DNA of 64,000 nucleotides from JADGRB01 sp963835825. Its GTDB lineage: Bacteria; Myxococcota_A; Polyangia; Fen-1088. The position numbers and the translations under genes are program-made. This document shows positions 55,208 through 63,957 of this stretch, piece after piece; the first letter of the stretch is position 1, and each line of letters starts with the position of its first letter. Location: assembly GCA_963835825.1 (NCBI GenBank), contig CAWIGZ010000013.1, forward strand, positions 157,394 through 221,393. Reading direction: 5' to 3'. Under the pieces are notes generated by a model. It saw only the letters and a program-made list of their open reading frames with translations. It ran no database searches and was not told where the DNA came from.

Positions 55208-55863
55208 GTGAGCTGGAGGACAGCTTCGCGCTACTCCTCGGGCGGTCAGCCAAGCGACAAGGAGCGGCAAAATCTCTACAGGGTCCGCGACGCGCTGAAG
55301 CTAAAGCCAACGACGCCGTGTGGCTCCTGCTGATGGTGCTCGAGCACTACGAGAACGCTTTACAGACGCATCCGGCACTCATCGCGGAGGCCGTAAGAGC
55401 TGCGACGCGGGACATTCAGGCGATGGCAGCGGCGCAGATCAGCGCCGCCCTGGAAACGGCGAAGGCGGCCGTCTCTCGCGCAGTGGCCGAGGCATCAGCC
55501 GCGGTCGCCAAGCGGGAGGGCCAGCGGATGAACCCTCTCAAATGGGCTGCCGCATGCGTCGCGGTGGCGACCGGGTGCCTCACGCTTGTCGCCTGGTTCG
55601 CCTACTCCCACGGCCAAATCGCCGGCTTCGCAAGTGGGAGCGAGGTGGCGCGACGCCAAGACGCGAACGCGGCGGCCCTGGCCTCGTGGGCGAACACGCC
55701 GGAGGGAGAGCTCGGCTATGCCCTCGCCAAAGCCGGAAGCCTCCGCGAACTGGCGACCTGTTCGGGGCGAGGTTGGGTGGCGCGAGACCAAGTCTGTTAC
55801 GCGACGTCGAAGGCTCAGGGATGGCGCCTGCCCGCTAACCCTGCCCGTGCCCTGAAAGACTAG
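55204..55863 (+). CDS. Mobilization-region membrane protein (TraM-like)
   Basis: 219 residues from GTG 55,204, coupled to the ParA gene. The helical core (WLLLMVLEHYENALQTHPAL, AQISAALETAKAAV) is followed by one membrane helix (AAACVAVATGCLTLVAWFAY) and a soluble tail with two Cys. Residues 15-35 in the annotated frame look random, while the adjacent frame reads QPSDKERQNLYRVRDALKLK, the expected family sequence. Two compensating indels near 55,233 and 55,310 are likely. Confidence 0.7.
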   Translation: MSELEDSFALLLGRSAKRQGAAKSLQGPRRAEAKANDAVWLLLMVLEHYENALQTHPALIAEAVRAATRDIQAMAAAQISAALETAKAAVSRAVAEASAAVAKREGQRMNPLKWAAACVAVATGCLTLVAWFAYSHGQIAGFASGSEVARRQDANAAALASWANTPEGELGYALAKAGSLRELATCSGRGWVARDQVCYATSKAQGWRLPANPARALKD

Positions 55864-55915
55864 ACACGGTCGCGGCACGGCCCTGCCGGCTTCGCCGCCT
55901 GGGTGACCGGTTTGT

Positions 55916-56255
55916 TCAGCCTCCGTCAACGGGACTGAGCGACACGGTGGAGGGCGTGATGGAGCCCGCCGTGCATCCGCACGTCGGCGGGGAGACGGCG
56001 ACCTGCACGGGGACGGTGACCGGCTGATACCCGGGAGCGGACACCTGCAGCGTCATAGGTCCCTGGCGTGACCGGGACCGGCGGCCACTCGCAAAGACTC
56101 GCAGACAAACTCGGCTGGCAGGACATGGTCCCAGTCTCCGGTCCCGTCAGCGTCGCCTGTACGTCGCTCAGCGCCATCGCTGGCGTGGTGCTCACGGCGA
56201 CGGTGGCCGATCGGCGGACGTAGCCGGACAGCCGCCCGGGCAAGGTTGCCCGCAT
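55916..56255 (-). pseudogene. C-terminal remnant of an extracellular repeat-domain protein
   Basis: Minus-strand frames read AVSTTPAMALSDVQATLTGP, then after a shift near 56,065 MTLQVSAPGYQPVTVPVQVA with PPTCGC and VSLSPVDGG*. The TLQVSAPGYQ pattern is a carboxypeptidase-regulatory-like/PEGA-type beta-sandwich, frequent in myxobacterial lipoproteins. No signal peptide or start remains. Confidence 0.5.
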
Positions 56256-56617
56256 GCGCTCCGGGCCAATCCGAGCAATGGACGGCTCTAGCGCGCGACG
56301 AGCGGGACGAAGCTTACCTGCTTAGAGGGAGGAAGCCTACCTGTTCGCCGCTCGATGATGTCAAGGAGCTACCTTCTGACGAGCGGCGGACGTTCACGGT
56401 CGTCGAGCTCAGGCAAAGAGGCACGTCGACCGTCTATCTGTCGGAGGCCCCCACGCCAGCGATGTGGGCTGCGATTGGCGAGGCTGCGAAGCTCGATGGT
56501 GACGTGCGAAGTGTGCGGCGCGCGGCCTCTTGGCGAGGGAAACGGCGGATATCGGTTAGGTGCGCCGCACACGAAAACTGGTCGCGGTCGGGATCGAATC
56601 GCTGGGTAGTCGCGTAG
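56246..56617 (+). CDS. Hypothetical protein, doubtful
   Basis: 123 residues; the middle (SDERRTFTVVELRQRGTSTV) looks protein-like, but no domain is recognised and other frames are open over the same bases. The segment upstream of the AbiE pair holds no better candidate. Confidence 0.25.
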   Translation: MPACAPGQSEQWTALARDERDEAYLLRGRKPTCSPLDDVKELPSDERRTFTVVELRQRGTSTVYLSEAPTPAMWAAIGEAAKLDGDVRSVRRAASWRGKRRISVRCAAHENWSRSGSNRWVVA

Positions 56618-56718
56618 CGAGGAGCCAGCTTCTCTCGCTGGGCTCGTGGGCATGGGCTCGGCTGGATATTGCAGTCCGCGTCGGATGGCTGCTACAGTAT
56701 GTCGGTAGTTATTTATAA

Positions 56719-57333
56719 ATGCCGACGAAACGTACACAGCCTCGCCCAGGGCATCAAGCTGACCTGAGCCGCCGGCGCAGCCTCATGCGTAGCCGTGACC
56801 TGGAAGCCAAAGGGACGTCGCGTCCCGCCATCCGCAGACTGGTCGAGGCTGGCAAGCTGGAACGGCTGGGGCGAGGCCTCTACGCGGCGGCGGGATTCCA
56901 GGCCACGGAGCACCACGGCCTCGCTGCCGCTGCCCTCCGCGTACCGAATGGTGTGGTCTGCCTTCTGTCGGCCCTGCAGTTTCACGGCCTCGGGACCCAG
57001 GCTCCCTTCGAGACCTGGCTTGCCATCGGGGTAAAGGATCGCAAGCCGACCGCTCATGATCTTCCGCTCCGGATCGTGCGGTTCTCCGGAGCCGCGCTCA
57101 AGCACGGTGTCGAGGTTCACGTCATCGAGGGCGTACCCGTCAGGGTCACGACCGTCGCCCGCACCGTCGCCGACTGCTTCAAGTACCGAAACAAGATCGG
57201 GCTCGACGTGGCGCTGGAGGCCCTCCGCGAGTACCGGCGTTCGCGCCGGCCCATGGACGACCTCACCGAGGCCGCGTCCATCGTGCGCGTAGTGAACGTG
57301 ATGAGGCCCTATCTGGAAGCGGTCGTCTCGTGA
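56719..57333 (+). CDS. AbiEi-type antitoxin (type IV toxin-antitoxin)
   Basis: 204 residues. The N-terminal winged-helix domain is LEAKGTSRPAIRRLVEAGKL then ERLGRGLYA. The C-terminal AbiEi domain has GVVCLLSALQFHGLGTQ and PVRVTTVARTVADCFKYRNK. The antitoxin represses its own operon and opposes AbiEii without direct binding in studied cases. An AT-rich run (TTATTTATAA) directly precedes the ATG and may be the promoter. It overlaps the toxin gene by four bases. Confidence 0.9.
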   Translation: MPTKRTQPRPGHQADLSRRRSLMRSRDLEAKGTSRPAIRRLVEAGKLERLGRGLYAAAGFQATEHHGLAAAALRVPNGVVCLLSALQFHGLGTQAPFETWLAIGVKDRKPTAHDLPLRIVRFSGAALKHGVEVHVIEGVPVRVTTVARTVADCFKYRNKIGLDVALEALREYRRSRRPMDDLTEAASIVRVVNVMRPYLEAVVS

Positions 57334-58250
57334 AGGCACGGCCCCCGCGCGATCTGGTCGCGTCCGTTCGCCAGCGGCTTCTCAACCTGGCCAAAGAGCG
57401 CGGCGAGGATTTCAACTTCGTTCTCCTGCGGTACGGGCTGGAACGGCTCCTCTTTCGTCTGGGTGAGTCTCGATATGCCGGATCGTTCGTCCTCAAGGGC
57501 GCCATGCTGTTCCCGCTCTGGTCCGGCAGTCCGCACCGGGCGACGAAGGACATGGACCTCCTCGGAAACGGTCCGCCGCAGATCGACCGCTTCGTCGACA
57601 TCCTTCGCGAGGTTGCGGCCATCGAAGGAACAGATGGAATCGTGTTCCTTCCTGAAACGGTCACGGGAATCGCGATTCGAGAAGAAGCACGCTACGAGGG
57701 CATCCGGATCACGCTCGAAGGGCGCCTGGGCGTCGCGAAGTTGGCGCTTCAGGTCGATATCGGCTTCGGCGATGCGGTCACTCCTGCTCCCGCCGAAGCG
57801 AACTACCCCGCGCTGCTGGCCGATATGCCTCCCCCTCGATTGCGCGTGTACGCTCGGGAGACGGCCATCGCCGAGAAGCTCGAAGCCATGGTGCAGCTCG
57901 GGATCGCGAACAGCCGCATGAAGGACTTTTTCGATATCTGGTTCCTCTCCCGGAACTTCGAGTTTGACGAGGACACTCTGCGAAAGGCCATCCAGGCGAC
58001 CTTCGGGAGACGACAGACGCCTATCCCTACCGTGATGCCGCTCGCGCTGACGACCGCTTTTGCGACGGATTCTGCGAAGGCCAATCAGTGGCGGGCGTTC
58101 ATAGCGAAATCCCGGCTGAGCACGACGCCACCGAACCTCGATGAAATCGTCCGAGTGCTGGCTAGATTTCTCGGACCGGTCCTTCTGATGGACCGGAGCT
58201 CCAAGACAGAGACGAGCCGGACCTGGCGGGATGATCAGGGCTGGCAGTAG
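57330..58250 (+). CDS. AbiEii-type nucleotidyltransferase toxin
   Basis: 306 residues from GTG 57,330. Nucleotidyltransferase motifs are GSFVLKGAMLFPLW (50-64) with Lys56 and TKDMDLLG with D74 and D76. KLALQVDIGFGD supplies the third acidic strand, and AIAEKLEAMVQLGIANSRMK with DFFDIWFL is the conserved C-terminal block. It is toxic through nucleotide transfer to target RNA in related proteins. Both genes are intact, so the pair could stabilise the island. Confidence 0.92.
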   Translation: MKARPPRDLVASVRQRLLNLAKERGEDFNFVLLRYGLERLLFRLGESRYAGSFVLKGAMLFPLWSGSPHRATKDMDLLGNGPPQIDRFVDILREVAAIEGTDGIVFLPETVTGIAIREEARYEGIRITLEGRLGVAKLALQVDIGFGDAVTPAPAEANYPALLADMPPPRLRVYARETAIAEKLEAMVQLGIANSRMKDFFDIWFLSRNFEFDEDTLRKAIQATFGRRQTPIPTVMPLALTTAFATDSAKANQWRAFIAKSRLSTTPPNLDEIVRVLARFLGPVLLMDRSSKTETSRTWRDDQGWQ

Positions 58251-58275
58251 GTGTGACGCCGCGGAGGGAAGGCGG

Positions 58276-58947
58276 TTACGGGCGTCGGGGGAGGAGTCCC
58301 AACCCGAGCACACGCGTCACCTGCTGGGCGACTTCCACCGCTTGGTCGGGCGTCAGCCCGCGCACCTGCGGGTCGTCGCTGATCATCAAGTAGGCAAGAC
58401 CGTTCACGAGGGAACGCGTCGACAACTTGAGGAGCTCGAGCGACATCGGCGCGAGTAGGCCCTGGCGCTGCGCTTCAACAAGTCGCGCGCCTTCTTCTTC
58501 GTAAAATCGAGCGACGTCGTCACGCACGTCCTGGGGCATCCGCTCGCGGATGCCGGCCATCTCCATCACTCGAAAGTGCGCTGGATTCTCGACCGCGAAA
58601 CGGACGTGGGCGATGCCGGTCGCTTGCAGCCGCCGGAGCGGTTCGTCAGCCGGGAGATCCGCGACCGAATCCCGCATCGCCTGAAGCCATCTCGCAGCAC
58701 ACTCGGCGGCGATCGCCGCGAGAAGCGCATTGCGATCGGGGAAGTGCCAGTAGGGAGCCGCCGTCGATACGCCGGCGCGGCGGGCGACCTCTCGCAACGA
58801 AAAGTCCTCCAGGGGGCGCTCGGTCGCCAGGTCGAGGCCGGCGGAGACGAGCACCCTGCGTAGGTCGCCATGGTGATAGCCGTGGCCCTTTGGGCGCGCC
58901 TTTGGACGCAACTTAGCGGCAGTAAGTTTTCGCTTGCGTGGGGCCAC
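58276..58947 (-). CDS. TetR-family transcriptional regulator
   Basis: 223 residues. A basic N-terminus precedes the DNA-binding domain SLREVARRAGVSTAAPYWHF then PDRNALLAAIA. The C-terminal helical ligand domain is of the TetR_C type with AHFRVMEMAGIRERM and SLELLKLSTRSLVNGLAYLM. It is divergent from the alpha/beta hydrolase gene 60 bp away and is the probable regulator of that gene. Intact. Confidence 0.92.
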   Translation of the reverse strand: MAPRKRKLTAAKLRPKARPKGHGYHHGDLRRVLVSAGLDLATERPLEDFSLREVARRAGVSTAAPYWHFPDRNALLAAIAAECAARWLQAMRDSVADLPADEPLRRLQATGIAHVRFAVENPAHFRVMEMAGIRERMPQDVRDDVARFYEEEGARLVEAQRQGLLAPMSLELLKLSTRSLVNGLAYLMISDDPQVRGLTPDQAVEVAQQVTRVLGLGLLPRRP

Positions 58948-59007
58948 GCCGACATGTTACTCGCCAACTAAGCGCTGCTCAATTGCCCATGAGAGGGAGG
59001 TGAACGC

Positions 59008-59890
59008 ATGCCTCGTGCGACCACTGGAACGCTCGAGCTCGAATATCGAGTCGGAGGCGCGGCCTCCGGCGAGGCCATCATTCTCATGACTGGTTCAGCG
59101 ACGCCGCTGGTGCATTGGGAAGACGAGTTCCTCGATGCTCTGGGCGGCGCGGGATACCGTGTCGTCCTGTTCGACTATCGGGACGCCGGACGATCGACCT
59201 ACGTAGACGTCTCGGTCCCAGATTCGATGCCGGAGATGATGTCGGCGCTGGCGAGCGGAACCTTGCGGCCGCCGTACGGGATCGACGACATCGCGCAGGA
59301 TGTTCTCGGGCCTGTTGGACGCGGTGTCCGTCGAGCAGGCGCACCTTTTCGGCCTGTCGCTGGGCGGAGGGGTGGGACAGATCCTGGCCGCGCGGGCGCC
59401 AGAACGGGTGCTGTCGCTGACGTCGGTATCGTTCACCACGAGCGATCCCGCGTTGCCCCTTCCCGCGCCCGAGATGATGAAGGACCTGACCAAGCCGCTC
59501 CCCTCGACGCGCGCGGAGTACATCGCCTGGCACGCCGACGTATTCGCCGCCACGGGTAGTCGATCCCGTCCACCCTCAAGGAGTTGGCTGGAGGCTCGCG
59601 CGGCGCGCGTCTGGGACTACTGCGGCTTCAGCCGTCAGGCCTATTTGCGTCACCTGCTCGCTGTAATCGGAGCCCCAGACCGGACGTCCATGCTCGGAGC
59701 TGTCCGGGCACCGACCCTTATCCTCCAAGGGACCGAAGACCCGGTGCAGTCAATTGCTGCCGCCGAGGCGCAGGCCAACGCCATCCCGGGCGCTCGGCTG
59801 CGTCTCGTGCAGGGGATGGGGCACGACATTCTGCCGGAGCATCTGCCCGAGGTGACCGAGAATTTCATCTCGTTCCTCCGGCAGCTGTAG
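59008..59890 (+). pseudogene. Alpha/beta hydrolase, one frameshift
   Basis: ATG 59,008 after GAGAGGGAGGTG. First frame: LELEYRVGGAASGEAIILMT, LVHWEDEFLDALGGAGYRVV and FDYRDAGRS. After a shift near 59,305 the second frame has LLDAVSVEQAHLFGLSLGGG (nucleophile elbow G-x-S-x-G), the acid GTEDPV and the catalytic His in QGMGHDI. It resembles esterases or haloperoxidase-like hydrolases controlled by a TetR neighbour. One base lost would explain the break. Confidence 0.8.
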
Positions 59891-59940
59891 CCACGACCGA
59901 AAGGTCAGGGGTAGGCGGACCGGCTGTCCGTTTAACGCGT

Positions 59941-60020
59941 GTTTCATGAAGTAGCCTGAAACGCCCTTTTGAAACGACCGCTACCTCGTATCGTGGTCGA
60001 GATCCCGACCGTCTGGTCTT
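59941..60020 (+). repeat. Repeated ~80-bp leader, copy 1
   Basis: It aligns with 61,715-61,794: both start GTTTCATGAA, contain three GTTTCA/TGAAAC-type boxes, and end GGTCGAGATCCCGA. Several substitutions and a few 1-bp gaps separate the copies. It precedes the secreted-protein gene by about 65 bp. Short frames within the copies both contain VEIP, so a leader peptide is possible. Confidence 0.6.
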
Positions 60021-60085
60021 TGCAGCGGAGGACCAAAGGAAGCCGAGGGGCCGAACGGCCGTTCGAAGGTTGTAGAATAGTTGCC

Positions 60086-60988
60086 GTGTGGTGGGTCACG
60101 TTGTTATTGCTCGCGGCGGTCCCGACGGCGAACGACGGTGGTTCGCCGACCTCGATCGCTCTGCCCGTGGCAGACGCGTCCCCGACCTCGGCGAGGTCCA
60201 TCCCGTCACCGCACCTGTGCTTGCGGCGGTCCGGAGGAAGCCGGGCGACGAAAGCGCGTCGCACGTACGTCACGGTCGGCTACGGGGGACGACCCCAGGA
60301 GGAGATTGGATCGGTGGTCGCGAAGGAGCTCAAGTGCTTCGAGCTGGCCGGCGGTACATTCACGGTCCAACTCAACAGCAACAGCAACAGCAACAGCGTG
60401 GCGCGCGCTTCCGCAGCCGAGCCCGCGCGGGAAGCCTGCGGAGACCGTATCGACGTCTCCGGACTAAGGACTGGATGGATTGAGGTTTCGCTGATTGGCC
60501 GACCGGGAACGCCGGTCGGATGTCCTTGGACCGTCACGTCGAAGCGCGGATACGGACCGCTGCCGACCATCCCTCCCCGTCCCGCGGAGATGGCCGAAAA
60601 GGACTTCGTCGTCCTGCCGGCCATTGCGTCGTACGCGGAAGCGCGACGGGTCGCGAGCTCCGCCGCGCGGCGACTGGGCCTCAAGCTCGACTTGCGACGT
60701 GCCCGTCCAGACGGCCACGGGGGACTGACCTTTTCCCCCGTCGACTGCAAGGCCAACGACTGGGAGCACCCCTGCTACGTGTCCCGCGGCCGCGACGACG
60801 ACGGCGCTTACGTCAGCGTCGACGAGGCTCGCAGGTTCTTCGACGCCGAGGAGCAAGGCTACCTGGTCATTCTGGGCAGCGGCCCAAAGAATGATCCGTC
60901 GACCCGCGCTGTGGGGGAAAAGGCCCGGGCGCTGTTTCCGTCGGCCGAGGTCAGGACGGACGACGTTTGGCAGGGGTGCATTCACTGA
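60086..60988 (+). CDS. Secreted protein with NS repeats and SPOR-like C-terminal region
   Basis: 300 residues from GTG 60,086 (VWWVTLLLLAAVPTA signal peptide). It contains four AACAGC hexamers (60,374-60,397) encoding NSNSNSNS. The C-terminal 120 residues (KDFVVLPAIASYAEARRVAS ... EEQGYLVILGSGPKN) resemble a periplasmic repeat fold of the SPOR type. It is preceded by the 80-bp repeated leader. The role is unknown. Confidence 0.6.
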   Translation: MWWVTLLLLAAVPTANDGGSPTSIALPVADASPTSARSIPSPHLCLRRSGGSRATKARRTYVTVGYGGRPQEEIGSVVAKELKCFELAGGTFTVQLNSNSNSNSVARASAAEPAREACGDRIDVSGLRTGWIEVSLIGRPGTPVGCPWTVTSKRGYGPLPTIPPRPAEMAEKDFVVLPAIASYAEARRVASSAARRLGLKLDLRRARPDGHGGLTFSPVDCKANDWEHPCYVSRGRDDDGAYVSVDEARRFFDAEEQGYLVILGSGPKNDPSTRAVGEKARALFPSAEVRTDDVWQGCIH

Positions 60989-61110
60989 CGGCCCGTCGGC
61001 GACGATTTGTCTCGCTGAGTCAGGCTGGGACTGTCGCGCTCACGAGGCGATTCTGGACTGAGTCTGCAACCGCCCTTCCTGCCCCTCGGCGAGAGTGCCA
61101 GGATAGCCAC

Positions 61111-61599
61111 GTGCGCGAGGTGGCTTTGCCAAGGCGGCTGGCGACCGCATCGGGGTCGTGGTTGCTCGTCTTGTTGATAGTCGTCGGGATCGGGTCAATC
61201 GCTTTTGAAGTCCTGATCGCCCGCCCCGAGGTTCTGCGCTTCGCTAGCGCCGGCCGATTGGTCGTCGGTCAAGTCACCTCCACACCGAATGTGGTCGACC
61301 TCACTCCCGGCGAGAGGCCCCGGCGCCACACGTCGAGCATCTTCGTCGACGATCCAGAGCTGGGACCACAAACGGTGGAGGTCTTCGGAGGCCTTCTGCG
61401 AGGGCAACAGCTTCCGGTCCTGTGCTTGACGTCAGCACAACACTGCGAGAGTGCGGACGTCATCCACGAGCGCCTTTCGCTCTGGCCGCTCACGCCGATC
61501 ATGCTCAGTGGCGGGATCGAGCTCGTACTCGCCGCGATTCTGTTGTACGCGCGCCGCCGCGTCCGCCGACGCAGGCACCATCGCGCGGCTCTGTCGTGA
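61111..61599 (+). CDS. Two-helix membrane protein, DUF3592-like
   Basis: 162 residues from GTG 61,111. A membrane helix (LLVLLIVVGIGSIAFEVLIA), then an extracytoplasmic beta domain (LVVGQVTSTPNVVDL, PRRHTSSIFVDDPELGPQTV) and a C-terminal helix (LTPIMLSGGIELVLAAILLY) with a very basic tail. The helix-beta-helix layout is that of DUF3592. The function is unknown. Confidence 0.6.
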   Translation: MREVALPRRLATASGSWLLVLLIVVGIGSIAFEVLIARPEVLRFASAGRLVVGQVTSTPNVVDLTPGERPRRHTSSIFVDDPELGPQTVEVFGGLLRGQQLPVLCLTSAQHCESADVIHERLSLWPLTPIMLSGGIELVLAAILLYARRRVRRRRHHRAALS

Positions 61600-61714
61600 A
61601 CCCCGGTCCGCGAAGGGTTCGAGAGCCACGAATACCAGACGAGTCATTCTCGCCGCGCGAGTAACCCGGACGAAGAAGCGGCGGTCTCTCGCTGCGATCC
61701 GGACGTTTCAAGTT

Positions 61715-61794
61715 GTTTCATGAAACAGCCGTGAAACGCCCTTTGAAACGCGCGCGACCTGCCATCGCGGTCGAGATCCCGATCTTCTGGCGTT
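61715..61794 (+). repeat. Repeated ~80-bp leader, copy 2
   Basis: This copy has the fuller palindrome GTTTCATGAAAC at its start and otherwise matches 59,941-60,020. It lies about 90 bp before the sigma-factor gene. The two copies are probably operators or promoters, or remnants of a duplicated gene start. Confidence 0.6.
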
Positions 61795-61884
61795 TTCTGG
61801 GCAGGTCACTGCTGACTGCGCCCGGCACGGCAGTTGCCATTCGTTCCTACCGCCCGCCATCGGCGAGCGAAAGAGGGACGAAAG

Positions 61885-62702
61885 ATGCCAAGGCCCAAGG
61901 GACTCAGAAAGAGTCATGGTCGGCCGACTGCCGCCGTCGACTTGGCGGCGCGCAACCGACTCGTCGCTGCTCACTTGGGGCTCGTGCACCGGATAGCCCA
62001 AGGCATCGCGGCAACGGCTGCCGGCAGCGGGACCGACCCTGAGGATCTCTTCGGCGACGGCGCCGAGGGGCTGCTCCAGGCCGCCCAAACACTTCGAGCC
62101 CGCCCGAGGGGTTCCCTTTGATGCCTTTGCTCGGCGGCGGATCAAGGGAGCGATACTCGACGGAATCCGCAAGTATCACTGGATCCACAAGCGCACGTAC
62201 AAGGAGCTGCGGAGCGCGCAAGACGGATCGGAGGCTGGCCACTACTTCGGCGCGGATTGGCCGGTCGGGCGGAGCGCTCCTCGAAGTCGCCGAGGTCGAC
62301 GAAACGGAGCGCAACGCCAGGTGGAACGGGCGGCGGTTCGTGCAGCCGGCGGCGGCCGAGGACGACCAACTCGAAGTGCTCACGAAGGCGGAGATCGAGC
62401 GTCTTCCCGAGCGCGACCGGCGACTGATCCACTTCCGCTACCGCGAGGACCGGAGCCTGAGCGACGCGGCCCAGAAGCTGCGCTTCGGTCGGTCGTGGGC
62501 TTGCCGTCGGCACACCCTTGTTCTGGCCTCCCTTCGAAAGGTACTGGAGAAAAGGGCGCCCGACGCCGTCCGCGTCCGTCGAAAGGTGACGACGAGGGCG
62601 GCTGAACGCCCACCCTTCGGGCCGACGAAGGGCGAAGCTGTCATGAGCACCAGCGACCTCCCGCTCAGACTCCACGCGCCTGTCCGAAGGTGGTGCGCCT
62701 AG
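61885..62702 (+). pseudogene. FliA/WhiG-like RNA polymerase sigma factor, two frameshifts
   Basis: ATG 61,885 after GAGGGACG. Region 2 is RNRLVAAHLGLVHRIAQGIA and DPEDLFGDGAEGLLQAA, then after a shift near 62,095 FDAFARRRIKGAILDGIRKY. A second shift near 62,275 leads to region 4: LPERDRRLIHFRYREDRSLS and DAAQKLRFGRSWACRRHTLV. The spacing fits a small sigma-70 family protein of about 230 residues. The repeat copy upstream of it and of a secreted gene suggests a shared regulon, if functional. Confidence 0.65.
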
Positions 62703-62865
62703 CCATGCCGACGACGGCGCTCACCCCGAGCAGATCGCTGCGCTGCGGGCGCTGCTCGCCGCGGTTGACAGCGATCCGACGCAGGATCAGGCTGGAGGCC
62801 AGCTCTCTGAGAACGGAATAGCCGACGAATCCGGCGACGCATCAACCCTATCGAAAGGGAAACCG

Positions 62866-63936
62866 ATGCGTCGCATTCATGGACCATATCCAGAAAGAAA
62901 AGGTTGGAGGGTGAAGGTCGTCGACCGCGTCACCGGCAAGTCGACCAACACGATGTTTCCGACCGAGATAGAAGCAAGAAGCGCCATCAACAGGCTCCGC
63001 CGTAAAGCTGAGAGGGAAATCGGCATCAGCATCGACGGGGCGATGATGGCTTACGAAAAGCACCTGACCGAGAAGGGGAACAAGCCCCTCTCGATCTGCA
63101 GCACGATGGAGCGGCTTCGGTCGCTGTTCAAGGACCAGACCCACTACGTCGTGGCGCTCACCAGCGACGACGCGGCCAGGATCTGGAACGGGTACGTGGC
63201 CCGACCAACCCGCATGGGGAAGCCGCCGGCCGTCGATACCCGGATCAACGTCCTTCACGAGGCCAAGACGTTCATGCGCTGGTGCCTGAAGCAGCGGTGG
63301 ACCAAGGTCGCCGAGCCCTTCGCTGGCATCGAGATACTCGGGGAGCGCTCCAGAGGTAAGGAGCAGCTCGACCGAGTGGACGATGCCCGTCGATGGCTGG
63401 CGACAGCCCTCGAGCTGGCGACCGACGATGTCGGCGCGCTGGCTGCAGCGACGGCGCTGCTCATGGGGATGAGGGCCTCAGAGGTGACGGACCGTTTGGT
63501 CCGCGACCTGGACGACGACGGGCGTGTCTTGGTGATTCCTCGCGCCAAGACGAGGGCGGGCATTCGACGCCTCCGGCTCCCGGCGGTGCTGGAGCCTCTG
63601 CTGGCACGATTGGCGGCGGGCAAGGAACCGACCGAGCGTCTGTTCGGGCCCGACTGCAACCGACGCTGGCTGCGTAGGGCCGTGCAGCGTATCTGCCGCT
63701 TGGCCAAGACCCCGATCGTGGGTCCCCACGGCCTTCGGGGGACGCACGCGACGCTCGCCGTTCAGGCGGGCATCACCGGAGACGCCGTCGCGCGGGCGCT
63801 CGGTCACGAGTCGTTCGCAGTGACGACGGGCCACTACGCAAAACCGGAGGCCGTCAGCGGCGCCAGAACCGATCTGGTACTCGAAAATCTGCGGAACTTC
63901 CGCAAGAGTTCCGCACCCGATCGGGACGCTGCGTAA
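62866..63936 (+). CDS. int: Tyrosine-recombinase integrase of the island
   Basis: 356 residues from ATG 62,866 (AAAGGGA upstream). An N-terminal three-stranded arm-binding-like part (GPYPERKGWRVKVVDRVTGK) and a SAM-like core-binding domain precede the catalytic domain. R203 is in LLMGMRASEVTDR, K228 in PRAKTRAG, and the H288-GLR291 box in GPHGLRGTHATLA. H314 is in ALGHESF and the nucleophile Y324 in TTGHYAKPE. All residues are present. It is 22 bp from the right attachment repeat, the standard position for a tRNA integrator. The frame is open about 70 codons upstream without a start. Confidence 0.93.
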   Translation: MRRIHGPYPERKGWRVKVVDRVTGKSTNTMFPTEIEARSAINRLRRKAEREIGISIDGAMMAYEKHLTEKGNKPLSICSTMERLRSLFKDQTHYVVALTSDDAARIWNGYVARPTRMGKPPAVDTRINVLHEAKTFMRWCLKQRWTKVAEPFAGIEILGERSRGKEQLDRVDDARRWLATALELATDDVGALAAATALLMGMRASEVTDRLVRDLDDDGRVLVIPRAKTRAGIRRLRLPAVLEPLLARLAAGKEPTERLFGPDCNRRWLRRAVQRICRLAKTPIVGPHGLRGTHATLAVQAGITGDAVARALGHESFAVTTGHYAKPEAVSGARTDLVLENLRNFRKSSAPDRDAA

Positions 63937-63957
63937 ATCGTCTAAGTAGTTGAAATT

